Assembly: GCA_050257395.1 (NCBI GenBank)
Contig: JBLMWU010000079.1
Location: forward strand, 29,069-93,068
DNA: 64,000 nucleotides
Direction of reading: 5' to 3'
Source: JAIRTY01 sp050257395
GTDB lineage: Bacteria > Actinomycetota > Actinomycetes > Streptosporangiales > Streptosporangiaceae
The position numbers and the translations under genes are program-made. This document shows, piece by piece, positions 50,211 through 58,827 of this stretch. The notes under the pieces are model-generated. The model ran no database searches. It was not told where the DNA came from and saw nothing but the letters and a program-made list of their open reading frames with translations. How positions within the stretch are numbered: the first letter of the stretch is position 1; every line of letters starts with the position of its first letter.

Positions 50211-50362
50211 GAGATCCTCCCTGGTTGCAGGCCGCCCTTTCCGGACCGTCCCTGACATTGTCCTTGGGGGGTACGACAGTTTGCGGGCGCCGGCCAGGCG
50301 GCCCCGGCCGCCGAACTGACGGGGTGGCAAAGCCTGGGCAGGGCGTGGGCGGTGGGCCGGGT

Positions 50363-50745
50363 TCAGGTGCCGAGGTAGGTGAGAACGGCGAGGACGCGGC
50401 GGTGGTCGGAGTCGGACGGCGGGAGGCCGAGCTTGCTGAAGATGCTGCTGATGTGCTTCTCGACGGCCCGCCCGGAAACGGCGAGGCGGGCCGCGATGGC
50501 GCTGTTGGATCGGCCTTCGGCCATGAGGGCGAGGACGTCGTGCTCGCGGGCGGTGAGCGCGGCGAGGGCACTGGCGTGGCGGCTGGCGTTCAGCAGGCCG
50601 GCGACGACCTCGGGGTCGAAGGCGGTCCCGCCGGCCGCGACCCGCGCGATCGCGTCGGTGAACTCGGCGACGTTGGCGACCCGGTCCTTGAGCAGGTAGC
50701 CAATCCCGCCTGGGCGGGTGGCAGCCGAAGCCTTCAGGTACGGCT
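50363..50745 (-). pseudogene. 5'-truncated LuxR/NarL response regulator
   Basis: On the minus strand the C-terminal part of a response regulator is readable: GGIGYLLKDRVANVAEFTDA, then FDPEVVAGLL, HTH LTAREHDVLALMAEGRSNSA and GRAVEKHISSIFSKLGLPPS, ending LTYLGT at a stop at 50363. The receiver (phospho-Asp region) is missing: the family sequence is lost upstream of 50745, where reading shifts into unrelated sequence and no start is near. The DNA-binding domain is intact but the gene is a fragment, with no histidine kinase partner nearby. Confidence 0.8.
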
Positions 50746-51063
50746 AGCACGACACCCAGCACGCCGGCCCCCCTCTGGCGCCGGCCAGACGACCCGTCGC
50801 CGCCGGGCAGGGCATCACCTTCCCGGCAGGGTTCAGGGTGGATAGCGCCGTGCCTGCGCAGCAGGTGACGCGTGGCGGGCCAGCCCCGGTCAGGCGGCCG
50901 TGGCGGCTGCCGGGAAAACGGCTGGCGGGATGCGGGGCAGAGCTGATCGGCTGGCCCGGTGGACCCGACAGCGCGGACGTGCTGTCCCACCCGGCCCGCC
51001 GGGCCGCGCTGCGCGCCAGCTGCACGGCCTGGGCCAGCCCGGGGTGAACGCGGCCATACTGGG
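50746..51063. other. 318-bp stretch between two gene remnants
   Basis: No credible gene or repeat. Open frames on both strands have no ribosome site and no recognisable sequence. Position between two decayed genes suggests eroded coding DNA. Confidence 0.45.
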
Positions 51064-51389
51064 GTGGTGCCGCTGACCGTCAAAGCCGCTGCCGTCCGCG
51101 CGGCGGTCTCGGTCGCGGCCGGGCTGGGTGTGCCCTGCGACGAACCGCTGGTCCTCGCCGACGGCGCGAACGTGGTGGTCCACCTGAGCCCGTCACCGGT
51201 GGTGGCGAAGGTCGCCGCCAGCACCGCTGCCGTCCGCGCCGACGGGGCCGCGTGGCTGCGGCGGGAGCTTGACCTGGCCCTGTTCCTCGCCCGGGCCGGG
51301 GTCCCACCATCTGGTACTGCCTGTACGCCGAGCGCCTCCCCGAATGCCGCCAGCGGGCAGGCGAGCTGCTGGCCAGCTGGCGGGCGTGA
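51064..51389 (+). pseudogene. Aminoglycoside-phosphotransferase-like gene with a large internal deletion
   Basis: From GTG 51064 about 80 residues match the start of APH/choline-kinase-type proteins: VAAGLGVPCDEPLVLADGAN with VVVHLSPSPVVAKVAAS (the ATP strand) and GAAWLRRELDLALFLARAG. At about 51300 the match stops, and a second frame supplies a typical C terminus, IWYCLYAERLPECRQRAGEL, ending at 51389. Catalytic loop and DFD motif are missing, so roughly 200 codons have been lost. It cannot be functional. The stop lies against the convergent hydrolase stop. Confidence 0.75.
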
Positions 51390-52295
51390 TCACGCCGGCG
51401 GCGCCGCCCGGCGCAGGGCCGCCGCGAGGTCCGGCATCCGGTCGATGATCAGCAGGTGGCCTTCGCCGGGCAGGAAGGTGGCGTGGCAGCGGGGTATCTC
51501 GGCCGCCAGGTACCGGCCCATCGCCACCGGGACGAGCGTGTCGGCCTCGCCCTGCCACAGGTAGATCTCGGGCTGGATCTCCCGCAGGGAGAACCCCCAT
51601 GGCCGGCCGAGCAGGACCACATCCCCGGCGGCGCCGTCGATGCCCTGGCGGAACGCCTCGGTGATGTCGGCGATCAGCAGGTCGCGGACCTCCGGCCGGC
51701 GGACGACCGCGGCGTCAGCCGGGGACATGGCGCGGGCGAGGGCCTCGATCGTCTGCCCGGGGCGGCTGGCGATGTTGCGCTGCATGGACCGCATCAGGGC
51801 CCGCGCCAGCGCCGGCCACCGCGACCCCCACTGGAAGCCGATCCGGTTCTGCCAGCGCATGCCCCGGGTAACGCCGGGCGCCTGGCAGGGGCCCACACCG
51901 CTGATCACCGCGGCCCGGCTGACCAGGCCGGGCAGCCGCCAGGCGCAGGCCAGCGCGTACGGGCCGCCGCCGGACCCGCCGGCCACCGCGAACCGGCCGA
52001 TCCCGAGCAGCCCCGCGGCCTCGGCGACGTCGGCGGGCCAATCGGTGATGGCCCGGCCCGGCTGCACGTCGGACAGCCCGTAACCCGGCCGGTCCAGCGC
52101 GATCACCCGCAGGCCGGCCCCGGCCGCAGCCTCGTGGGCGAACCGCGCCTCCAGGCGCGAGCCGGGATGCCCGTGGAAGTAGAACAGCGGCTCGCCGTCC
52201 GGCTGCCCGTACTGCGCGTACCCGAGGCTGCGGCCATCGCCGAGCCGCAGTGCCTGACTCTCGGCGGCATCGCCAGCGTCCACGCAACCGACCAT
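51390..52295 (-). CDS. Alpha/beta hydrolase
   Basis: A 301-residue alpha/beta-fold hydrolase. The oxyanion and entry strand is GEPLFYFHGHPGSRLEARFA; the nucleophile elbow is GGSGGGPYALACAW (Ser in GGSGG), the acid is Asp in WQGEADTLVPV and the His is in LPGEGHLLI. It belongs to the broad group of lipases, esterases and haloalkane dehalogenase-like enzymes. No signal peptide is present. Substrate unknown. It is a single-gene unit convergent with the phosphotransferase remnant. Confidence 0.9.
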   Translation of the reverse strand: MVGCVDAGDAAESQALRLGDGRSLGYAQYGQPDGEPLFYFHGHPGSRLEARFAHEAAAGAGLRVIALDRPGYGLSDVQPGRAITDWPADVAEAAGLLGIGRFAVAGGSGGGPYALACAWRLPGLVSRAAVISGVGPCQAPGVTRGMRWQNRIGFQWGSRWPALARALMRSMQRNIASRPGQTIEALARAMSPADAAVVRRPEVRDLLIADITEAFRQGIDGAAGDVVLLGRPWGFSLREIQPEIYLWQGEADTLVPVAMGRYLAAEIPRCHATFLPGEGHLLIIDRMPDLAAALRRAAPPA

Positions 52296-52426
52296 AGCGG
52301 TCAGGCAGCGGCGAACGGGGCCGCCTGCCCGGCACGCTCACCCGCGGGCCGCGGGGTCAGCGGGACGCGGAAACGGGATGCAGGCGGGCCGGCCGGTTGT
52401 TCAGGAAACCTGGTGAGGAGGTGACG

Positions 52427-52984
52427 GTGCCGGCACCGGAGATCACGTACGGGCTGCTCGGCGGGCGGCAGGCCGCCGGGCACGCTGACGAGCTGCAGAC
52501 CCTGCACGCTGAGGTCTACCGCGATCCGCCGTACGGGCACGACGGCGACGCCGCGGCGTTCGCGGCCCGGTTCCGGGTCCAGTGCCGGCAGCCGGGCTTT
52601 GTCCTGGCCGAGGCGCGCCACGGCGGCTACCTGGTCGGGTACGCGTCCGGGATGCCGCTGCGCCCGTCGACCTCCTGGTGGCGTGACCTGACCGCCCCGC
52701 TGCCCGAGGACGTCACCACCGAGCATCCGGGCCGCACCTTCGCCCTGGCCGACCTGCTGGTGCGCGCGCCCTGGCGGCGCCAGGGCATCGCCCGGGCCCT
52801 GCACGACCTCATCCTCACCGGCCGGCCCGAGGAACGGGCGACGCTCACCGTGCTGCCCGCGGCGGCCCCGGCCCAGCGGGCCTTCGGCTCCTGGGGCTGG
52901 CGCAAGGTCGCCCGGACCCGCCCCGGCCCCGGCTCGCCGGTGTGTGACGTCCTGCTGACCGCCCTGCCGGCCGGCCGTTCCTGA
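52427..52984 (+). CDS. GNAT-family N-acetyltransferase
   Basis: A 185-residue protein from GTG 52427, six bases after GAGGAG (another GTG at 52421 is less well spaced). Acetyl-CoA binding is in LADLLVRAPWRRQGIARALH (R-x-x-G-x-G/A loop), and ATLTVLPAAAPAQRAFGSWG completes the fold. The N terminus (RQAAGHADELQTLHAEVYRD) contains conserved helices of this family. It likely acetylates a small amine or a protein N terminus; substrate cannot be predicted. A single gene. Confidence 0.88.
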   Translation: MPAPEITYGLLGGRQAAGHADELQTLHAEVYRDPPYGHDGDAAAFAARFRVQCRQPGFVLAEARHGGYLVGYASGMPLRPSTSWWRDLTAPLPEDVTTEHPGRTFALADLLVRAPWRRQGIARALHDLILTGRPEERATLTVLPAAAPAQRAFGSWGWRKVARTRPGPGSPVCDVLLTALPAGRS

Positions 52985-53089
52985 CCCCGCCGCCCGCCCG
53001 CGGACCCGGGGCAGGAGGTCCCGCGCCGCTGGCCCGTTCGCCTCTCCCGGCGGCCGCGTCACCGCGGCTCAATAGCAGGCGGGGGACTC

Positions 53090-54400
53090 ATGACGGTTCC
53101 GGCGGCACAGCACGGGCGGCAGCACCGGCACCGGCGCGGCGCGCGCCTGCTGGCGTTGCCCGGCGCGGCCGCCCTGCTGGGCGCGGTCACCCTGGCCGCC
53201 GCCGCGTGCCAGGGCGCGCCCCGCCCGCCGGCCGCCAGCGCGCCGGTGACCAGCCCGCCGCCCACCGCGGCGGCGCTGACGATCTCACCCGCTGACGGCA
53301 GCCGGGACGTCACGACCGGCGGCGCGGTCACCGTGACCCCGGTGCACGCCACCGTGACCGGCATCACCGTGACCCTGCACGGCAGGCCGGTCGAGGGGAC
53401 GGTCAGCCACGGCGGCACGGTGTGGCACAGCCGGTGGGCGCTGCACACCTCGAGCACCTACCGGGTGACCGCCACGGGCAGGTCCGGCACCGGGCAGGCG
53501 GTCAGCGCCGCGTCCTCGTTCCGTACCATGACCCCGCCCGCCACGATCGGGGTGCAGATCCTCGAGGGCTACCAGCAGGCCTACGGCGTGGGCATGCCCA
53601 TCGTCCTCACCTTCAGCCGCCCGGTCACCCGCAAGGCGGCCGTCGAGAGGGCCCTGGAGCTCACCACCTCCAGGCGGGTGGTGGGCGCCTGGTCCTGGAA
53701 CGGCGACCAGACCCTCTACTTCCGGCCGCGTGACTACTGGCCCCAGAACACCCGGGTGCGGTTCACCGGCCATTTCGACGGCCTGCGGGCCGCTCCCGGC
53801 GTCTACGGCACGGCCGACCTGACCCAGGACTTCCGGATCGGCCCGTCGCTGATCGTCACCCTCAGCACCCGCAGCCACTACCTGAAGGCCTGGTACCGCG
53901 GGAAGGTCCTCGGCAGCTGGCCGATCAGCACCGGCAGGCCCGGCTACGACACCCCCAACGGGACCTACCTGACCCTGGAGAAGGGCAACCCGGTCCGGAT
54001 GGTCGGCGCCGACTACGACCTGCTGGTGCCGTACGCGGTGCGGTTCACCTGGAGCGGCATGTACATCCACGCGGCGGACTGGTCCGTGGCCCAGCAGGGG
54101 ATCGTCAACGTCAGCCACGGATGCGTGAACCTCTCGCCGGCCCACGCCGCGCTCTACTACAGCCTGGCCGGCCAGGGCGACCCGGTCACGGTCACCGGCA
54201 GCCCGGCCCCCGGCACCTGGGGCGACGGGCTGACCATCTGGTTCTGGAGCTGGCACCGGCTCGTGGCCGGCAGCGCGCTGGGCCTGGCGGTGGTGGCCGG
54301 GCCGGACGGCAGCCAGGTCGCCAGCCCGTCCTCGCTCGGCCCCTGGTCGGTGTCGTCTCCGGTGCAGGGCCCCGCGCCGGGCAACTCCGCCGCGGGCTGA
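53090..54400 (+). CDS. L,D-transpeptidase lipoprotein (Ldt, YkuD domain)
   Basis: A 436-residue exported protein starting at ATG 53090 (GGGGGA upstream). The N terminus is a lipoprotein signal with lipobox LAAAAC (Cys40), so it is anchored outside the membrane. An Ig-like domain (about 60-150) and a second beta domain (to 260) precede the YkuD catalytic domain with SHGCVNLSP (His343, Cys345) and MYIHAADWS. Such enzymes make 3-3 peptidoglycan crosslinks resistant to beta-lactams, except some carbapenems. Domain order matches mycobacterial and streptomycete Ldts. Single gene. Confidence 0.94.
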   Translation: MTVPAAQHGRQHRHRRGARLLALPGAAALLGAVTLAAAACQGAPRPPAASAPVTSPPPTAAALTISPADGSRDVTTGGAVTVTPVHATVTGITVTLHGRPVEGTVSHGGTVWHSRWALHTSSTYRVTATGRSGTGQAVSAASSFRTMTPPATIGVQILEGYQQAYGVGMPIVLTFSRPVTRKAAVERALELTTSRRVVGAWSWNGDQTLYFRPRDYWPQNTRVRFTGHFDGLRAAPGVYGTADLTQDFRIGPSLIVTLSTRSHYLKAWYRGKVLGSWPISTGRPGYDTPNGTYLTLEKGNPVRMVGADYDLLVPYAVRFTWSGMYIHAADWSVAQQGIVNVSHGCVNLSPAHAALYYSLAGQGDPVTVTGSPAPGTWGDGLTIWFWSWHRLVAGSALGLAVVAGPDGSQVASPSSLGPWSVSSPVQGPAPGNSAAG

Positions 54401-54477
54401 CCCGGCACCGCCTGCGGCGCTGCCGGGCGGGCCATTCCGCCTTGCCGCGCCATGATCATTGGCCCACCATTGTCTGC

Positions 54478-56520
54478 GTGGCGGCTGATGATCTCAGCGC
54501 GGCAGAGAAATCGCTGTGGGCGGCATTTCCGAGCGGCGCGTGGCTCGATCTGCGGCCCGGCAGCCCGGGCAACGGCGCGGCAGGCGCGGACGGCCCCGGC
54601 CGCGGGCAGGAGGTCCGCGCCGCGATCATCGCCGGGCTGCTGCTCGGGGCCGGCCAGCCCGCGGCCGGCAGCTTCCCCGCGATCCGGCTGCGGGGAGTGC
54701 GGGTCACCGGCCGGCTCGACCTGATGGGGGCGACGGTCACCTGCGCGCTGGTCTGCGAGGAGTGCCATTTCGACGAGCCGGTCCGGTTCGTGGAAGCGAC
54801 CACCAGGACCGTGCGGATCGTCGGCAGCCAGCTGCCCGGGTTCAACGGGGCGCGGATGCGCGCCGACGGCATTCTCAACTTCCACCGCAGCACGGTGGCC
54901 ACGGTGCTGCGGCTCGACGGCGCCAGGATCTCCGGTGAGCTCTGCACCGACCACGCCACCCTCGGCTCCGGCACCGGCGAGATCGCGCTGGCGGGCGAGG
55001 ACCTGACGGTGGACGGGCCGCTCAACTGCCGGGGCACGGCCGTCCTCGGCGCCGTGTCGCTCCGCGGCGCGCACGTCAGCGGCACGGTGGACGCCACCGC
55101 CGCGACGGTCACCGCACCGGGGTCGGTGGCCATCGACGCCAACCACGCCACCATCGGCGGCGTGTTCTGCGGCGAGCGCATCACCGTGACCGGGGAGACC
55201 AGGCTGCGGCACGCCCGCGTCGGCGCGAGCCTGGACCTCGCCGGCGCCCGGCTGAGCAATCCCGGGGGCAGCGCCCTCGGCTGCGGCGGGCTGGCCGTCG
55301 AAGGCGGCGTGTGGCTCCCCGGCGCGGAAGCCGACGGGCAGCTGCGGTTCATCGGGGCCCGGGTCGGCGGCAATCTCAGCGTCACCGGCGCCACGCTGAG
55401 CAACCCGGGCGGGCTCGCGCTCAACCTGGACCGGGCCGCCCTCGGAGACTTCGACGGCGCTGGGCTGACCGTGCGGGAAGGCCAGGTCAGCCTCGTCAAC
55501 GCGCAGGTCGCCGCCCAGGTCACGTTCGCGGGCGCGGAGCTGGCCGCCAGCCCCGGGCAGCCGGCCCTGGTCGCCGATGGCTGCGTCACCGGGGCCGGCG
55601 TCGACCTGGCCGGGCTGCGGGCCCGCGGCGAGGTGCAGATGCGGACCTGCCGGATCGGCGGCCGGCTGCACCTGACCGCGGCCAGCATCGAGAACCCCGG
55701 CGGCAGCGCCCTCCGCCTGTCGCGCACGGAGATCGCCGCGGATGCGTTCTGCGGGGGCATGACCGTCAGCGGGCAGCTGAAGCTCACCCGCGCCCGGGTC
55801 GGGGGCCACGCCAAACTGGAGCAGGTCACGCTCAGCAACCCGGGCCGCGTTGCCCTCGACGCCGAGGCGCTGCAGGCGGCCGAGTTCTCGCTGCTGTCGG
55901 CCACGGCGATCGAGGGGACGGTGCTCCTCAGCCACGCCCAGTTCGGCGTCCTGCGCGACGACCCCGCCGCCTGGCCGGCCGGCCTGCAGCTGGACGGCCT
56001 CACCTACAGCGCCCTGGAACCGCCGCTGCCCGCCCGGCAGCGGCTGGACTGGCTGGCGGCCGGCACCGCACCCCATCAGCTGCAGCCCTACGAGCAGCTC
56101 GCCGCCCTCTACACCAGGACCGGGCAGCCCGCCGAGACGCTCCGGGTGCTGTATGCGAAAGAACGGCACCTGCGGGCCACCAAGACCCCGCTCGGCCGGC
56201 TGTGGAGCGTGCTGCAGGACATCACGATCGGCTACGGGTACCGCCCCTGGCGGGCCGCGCTGTGGCTGGCGCTGCTGCTCGCCGCGGGCACTGCGGTCTT
56301 CGCGCGGCATCCGTACCCGCCCCACGTCAGCGGCGCGCCGCACTTCCTCCCGTTCATCTACACCCTGGACCTGCTGCTGCCGATCATCACATTCGGGCAG
56401 AAGAGCGCCTACAACCCGGCCGGGTTCGAGGAATGGCTGTCCTACCTGCTCATGGCCGCCGGGTGGCTGCTCGCATCGACCATCGCCACCGCGATCGCCC
56501 GCGTCATCCGCCGGCAGTAA
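54478..56520 (+). CDS. Beta-helix repeat protein with C-terminal membrane helices (membrane-associated oxidoreductase-like)
   Basis: A 680-residue protein from GTG 54478. Residues 1-75 are helical (SAAEKSLWAAFPSGAWLDLR). From about 75 to 505 it is built of 20-25-residue beta-helix coils, with a recurring pattern such as LSNPGGSAL or ATLSNPGGLALNLDRAAL. Then a helical linker and two to three membrane helices (ALWLALLLAAGTAVFARHPY, LLMAAGWLLASTIATAIARV) close it. Streptomycete relatives are called membrane-associated oxidoreductase, but no redox motif is visible. The scaffold-like repeat probably displays or binds polymers near the membrane. Function unknown. Confidence 0.78.
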   Translation: MAADDLSAAEKSLWAAFPSGAWLDLRPGSPGNGAAGADGPGRGQEVRAAIIAGLLLGAGQPAAGSFPAIRLRGVRVTGRLDLMGATVTCALVCEECHFDEPVRFVEATTRTVRIVGSQLPGFNGARMRADGILNFHRSTVATVLRLDGARISGELCTDHATLGSGTGEIALAGEDLTVDGPLNCRGTAVLGAVSLRGAHVSGTVDATAATVTAPGSVAIDANHATIGGVFCGERITVTGETRLRHARVGASLDLAGARLSNPGGSALGCGGLAVEGGVWLPGAEADGQLRFIGARVGGNLSVTGATLSNPGGLALNLDRAALGDFDGAGLTVREGQVSLVNAQVAAQVTFAGAELAASPGQPALVADGCVTGAGVDLAGLRARGEVQMRTCRIGGRLHLTAASIENPGGSALRLSRTEIAADAFCGGMTVSGQLKLTRARVGGHAKLEQVTLSNPGRVALDAEALQAAEFSLLSATAIEGTVLLSHAQFGVLRDDPAAWPAGLQLDGLTYSALEPPLPARQRLDWLAAGTAPHQLQPYEQLAALYTRTGQPAETLRVLYAKERHLRATKTPLGRLWSVLQDITIGYGYRPWRAALWLALLLAAGTAVFARHPYPPHVSGAPHFLPFIYTLDLLLPIITFGQKSAYNPAGFEEWLSYLLMAAGWLLASTIATAIARVIRRQ

Positions 56521-56580
56521 CCGCGGGGCCCTCCCGCCAGCGGGCGGGCAGGACGGCCGCCAGGCCCTACGATCACGGTC

Positions 56581-56991
56581 ATGAGCGCGGCGGAGAACAA
56601 ACGGCTGCTGCAGGAAGCGTTCGAGCACCTCGCCGAGGGCGACGGCCGCCCGTTCGGCGAGCTGATGGCCGATGACTTCCGGTGGATCATCACCGGCGGC
56701 ACCGCCTGGTCGCGAACGTACGAGGGCAGGGCAGCGGTCCAGGAAGAACTGCTGCGGCCGCTGTTCGCCCAGTTCGCCGGCTCCTACCGCAGCACGGCGC
56801 AGCGCTTCATCGCCGAGGGTGAGTGGGTGGTCGTCCAGTGCCGCGGGAACGCCGCCACCAGGCGGGGCGAGCGCTACGACAACGAGTATTGCTACGTGTG
56901 CCGGTTCTCCGGGGGCAAGCTCCGCGAGCTCACCGAGTACCTCGACACCGCGCTGGTGAACGCGGTACTCGACCCGCCGCCGCAGCCCTGA
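56581..56991 (+). CDS. SnoaL/NTF2-like protein
   Basis: A 136-residue protein with the NTF2-like cone fold: NKRLLQEAFEHLAEGDGRPF, FRWIITGGTAWSRTYEGRAA, VVVQCRGNAATRRGERYDNE, YLDTALVNAVL. The conserved ITG and YDNEYCYVCRF pattern match SnoaL-like polyketide-cyclase relatives, often of unknown substrate. It is too small for a signal or extra domain. ATG 56581 is 60 bp after the preceding stop, same strand. Confidence 0.88.
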   Translation: MSAAENKRLLQEAFEHLAEGDGRPFGELMADDFRWIITGGTAWSRTYEGRAAVQEELLRPLFAQFAGSYRSTAQRFIAEGEWVVVQCRGNAATRRGERYDNEYCYVCRFSGGKLRELTEYLDTALVNAVLDPPPQP

Positions 56992-57003
56992 GCCCGGCCG
57001 CGG

Positions 57004-57414
57004 TTACCGCTCGGTGCCCGCGTCCAGCACCGGCTTCACGTCCAGCACCGGGGTCCCGTCCAGCGCCTCCAGCGGGCGTACCCGGAGCCGCAGGCCGCTG
57101 GCCGCCAGCACGCGCACCCGGTGCAGCCCGATGGGGTTGGGCCGGTCCGGGGACCGGGTGCTGAAGACCCCCGTCGGCGGCCGGGCGGGGTCGTCACGCG
57201 GCCGGGTGACCAGGACGTCCCGGGCGGCCCGGTCGAGCCAGGTGAGGACGATGATGTCGGCCCCGGCCGCCAGATCGCGGATGGCGTCGGCGTACTCCGG
57301 CTCGAAGACCAGCCAGGCGTCCGGCGCCCCCTCATCGCCCTGCCGCGGCGCCTCGGACCGCTCGGTCAGCGGCGACTCGACCCACCCGACCGGCACCACC
57401 TGATAACCCGTCAT
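57004..57414 (-). CDS. TrmO-like tRNA m6t6A37 methyltransferase
   Basis: A 136-residue protein starting at ATG 57414. It carries the TsaA/TrmO signature: VGWVESPLTERSEAPRQG in the first beta strands and RSPDRPNPIGLHRVRVLA in the SAM-binding knot. TrmO N6-methylates t6A37 in tRNA-Thr using SAM; relatives of this length lack the extra C-terminal domain. Assignment by fold motif is good, though the true substrate is inferred. Convergent with the SnoaL-like gene. Confidence 0.85.
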   Translation of the reverse strand: MTGYQVVPVGWVESPLTERSEAPRQGDEGAPDAWLVFEPEYADAIRDLAAGADIIVLTWLDRAARDVLVTRPRDDPARPPTGVFSTRSPDRPNPIGLHRVRVLAASGLRLRVRPLEALDGTPVLDVKPVLDAGTER

Positions 57415-57478
57415 GCCCACCTTGGTACCAGGCCGCGCACACCGGGCGTGCCGCCGGGCGGGCTGATATACCGGGGGC

Positions 57479-58432
57479 ATGGCGGCGGACGGCACAGCGG
57501 GGGAGATGCGCTCGGCCGCGGCCGGGCTGCTGCAGGCGATGAACGGCCCGCAGCGCGGGCTGGCGGCACACCCGTTCACTGACGAAGCCGCACGGCGGTG
57601 GCTGGAGTACCGGCCGGAGCCGCGCCCCGGCGCCTGCATCGCGGACCTGAGCGTGCCCGCCCGCAAGGCCGCGCACCGGCTGCTGGCCACCGGGCTGAGC
57701 GAGCCCGCCTACGCCCAGGCCATGGCGATCATCGCGCTGGAGGAGGTGCTCGACCGGCGGGAAGGCTGGCGGCGCCGCCGGCACAGCGGCGACTACTGGG
57801 TGAACGTGTTCGGTGACCCGGGCGGCGACGGCCCCTGGTCGTGGCGGTTCGAGGGTCACCACCTGTCGGTGACCATGACCGTGCTGGGGGACGAGGTCTC
57901 CCCGGCGCCGGTGTTCTTCGGCGCCAACCCGGCCCGCATGACCCGGGCGGGCCGGACCGTGTCGAGGCCGCTCGCGCCGGAAGAGGACGTGGCCCGTGCG
58001 CTGCTGGACGCCCTCGGCCCGGACGGCCGCGCCGCCGCCGTGGTGGCCGGCCAGGCGCCCGCCGACATCCGCACCGGCACCAGCCCGCGCGCCGCGGGCA
58101 GCGTCGGGCCGCCCGGGGTCGCCGCCAGCGGGCTCGGGCCGACCGCGCGGGCGGTGCTGGGCGAGCTGATCGCGGTCTACCTCGACCGGCTGCCCGCCGC
58201 GCTGGCGGCCAGGGAGGCCGCCCGCATCGGGGCCGGTGAGCTGCACTTCGCCTGGGAGGGGCCGCTGACGCCGGGCACCCGGCACTACTACCGGGTCCAG
58301 GGCGACGACCTGCTCATCGAGTACGACAACACCACCGACGACGGCAACCACGCGCACACCGTGCTGCGCCGGCCCCGCAGCGACTTCGGCGATGACGTGC
58401 TGGCGGCGCACTACCGGCAGGCGCACACCTGA
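57479..58432 (+). CDS. DUF3500 protein
   Basis: A 317-residue protein from ATG 57479. It shows the DUF3500 pattern: MAIIALEEVLDRREGWRRRR then SGDYWVNVFGDPGGDGPWSW, RFEGHHLSVTMTVLGDEVSP, PVFFGANPARMTRAGRTVSR. The C-terminal GTRHYYRVQGDDLLIEYDNT then NHAHTVLRRPRSDFGDDVLA carries invariant His and Asp. Family members are of unknown function, found mainly in actinobacteria and some fungi. It is divergent from the TrmO-like gene. Confidence 0.88.
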   Translation: MAADGTAGEMRSAAAGLLQAMNGPQRGLAAHPFTDEAARRWLEYRPEPRPGACIADLSVPARKAAHRLLATGLSEPAYAQAMAIIALEEVLDRREGWRRRRHSGDYWVNVFGDPGGDGPWSWRFEGHHLSVTMTVLGDEVSPAPVFFGANPARMTRAGRTVSRPLAPEEDVARALLDALGPDGRAAAVVAGQAPADIRTGTSPRAAGSVGPPGVAASGLGPTARAVLGELIAVYLDRLPAALAAREAARIGAGELHFAWEGPLTPGTRHYYRVQGDDLLIEYDNTTDDGNHAHTVLRRPRSDFGDDVLAAHYRQAHT

Positions 58433-58560
58433 GCCGCCCGGCGGCGGGGCCCGGGCGGCGCCGCCCGCTGCGGCCCGGTTTGCGCGGTGCCGGGCAGAAC
58501 TCTGGCCGGCGCTGGCCGGATGTCCTCGTCTCGGCGGCGGTCACGCCGTAGCGTCTCCCT

Positions 58561-58827
58561 GTGATCCGCTGCCGTGTGCTGATCTCCGGCCAGGTCCAGG
58601 GCGTCAACTTCCGGCATACGTGCCGGATGATGGCCCAGGACCGGGACGTGCACGGGTGGGTCCGCAACCTGCCGGACGGCCGGGTCGAAGCGGTCTTCGA
58701 GGGGCAGGCCGCGGACGTCGAGCACCTGGTGGAATGGTCCCGGCACGGCCCGGTCCTCGCCGCCGTGTCCGACATCGCGGTGCAGTCCGAGCCGCCCGAG
58801 GGCCTGACCTCGTTCCTGATCCGCTAG
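58561..58827 (+). CDS. Acylphosphatase
   Basis: An 88-residue protein from GTG 58561. The acylphosphatase fold is complete: RCRVLISGQVQGVNFRHTCR with catalytic Arg in VNFRHT, and GWVRNLPDGRVEAVFEGQAA with catalytic Asn in VRNLPDG. It hydrolyses carboxyl-phosphate bonds such as acetyl- or carbamoyl-phosphate. Very small and soluble. It overlaps the arginase-like gene stop on the other strand by four bases. Confidence 0.92.
   Translation: MIRCRVLISGQVQGVNFRHTCRMMAQDRDVHGWVRNLPDGRVEAVFEGQAADVEHLVEWSRHGPVLAAVSDIAVQSEPPEGLTSFLIR

Noticed and set aside
50838..51047. 69-codon plus-strand frame between the two remnants
   Set aside because: No ribosome site, no similarity to known small proteins, and the region is between decayed genes.
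54157..56628. 823-codon open frame on the minus strand over the beta-helix gene
   Set aside because: Arg/Gly/Pro-rich with no folded pattern, and antisense to a repeat protein.
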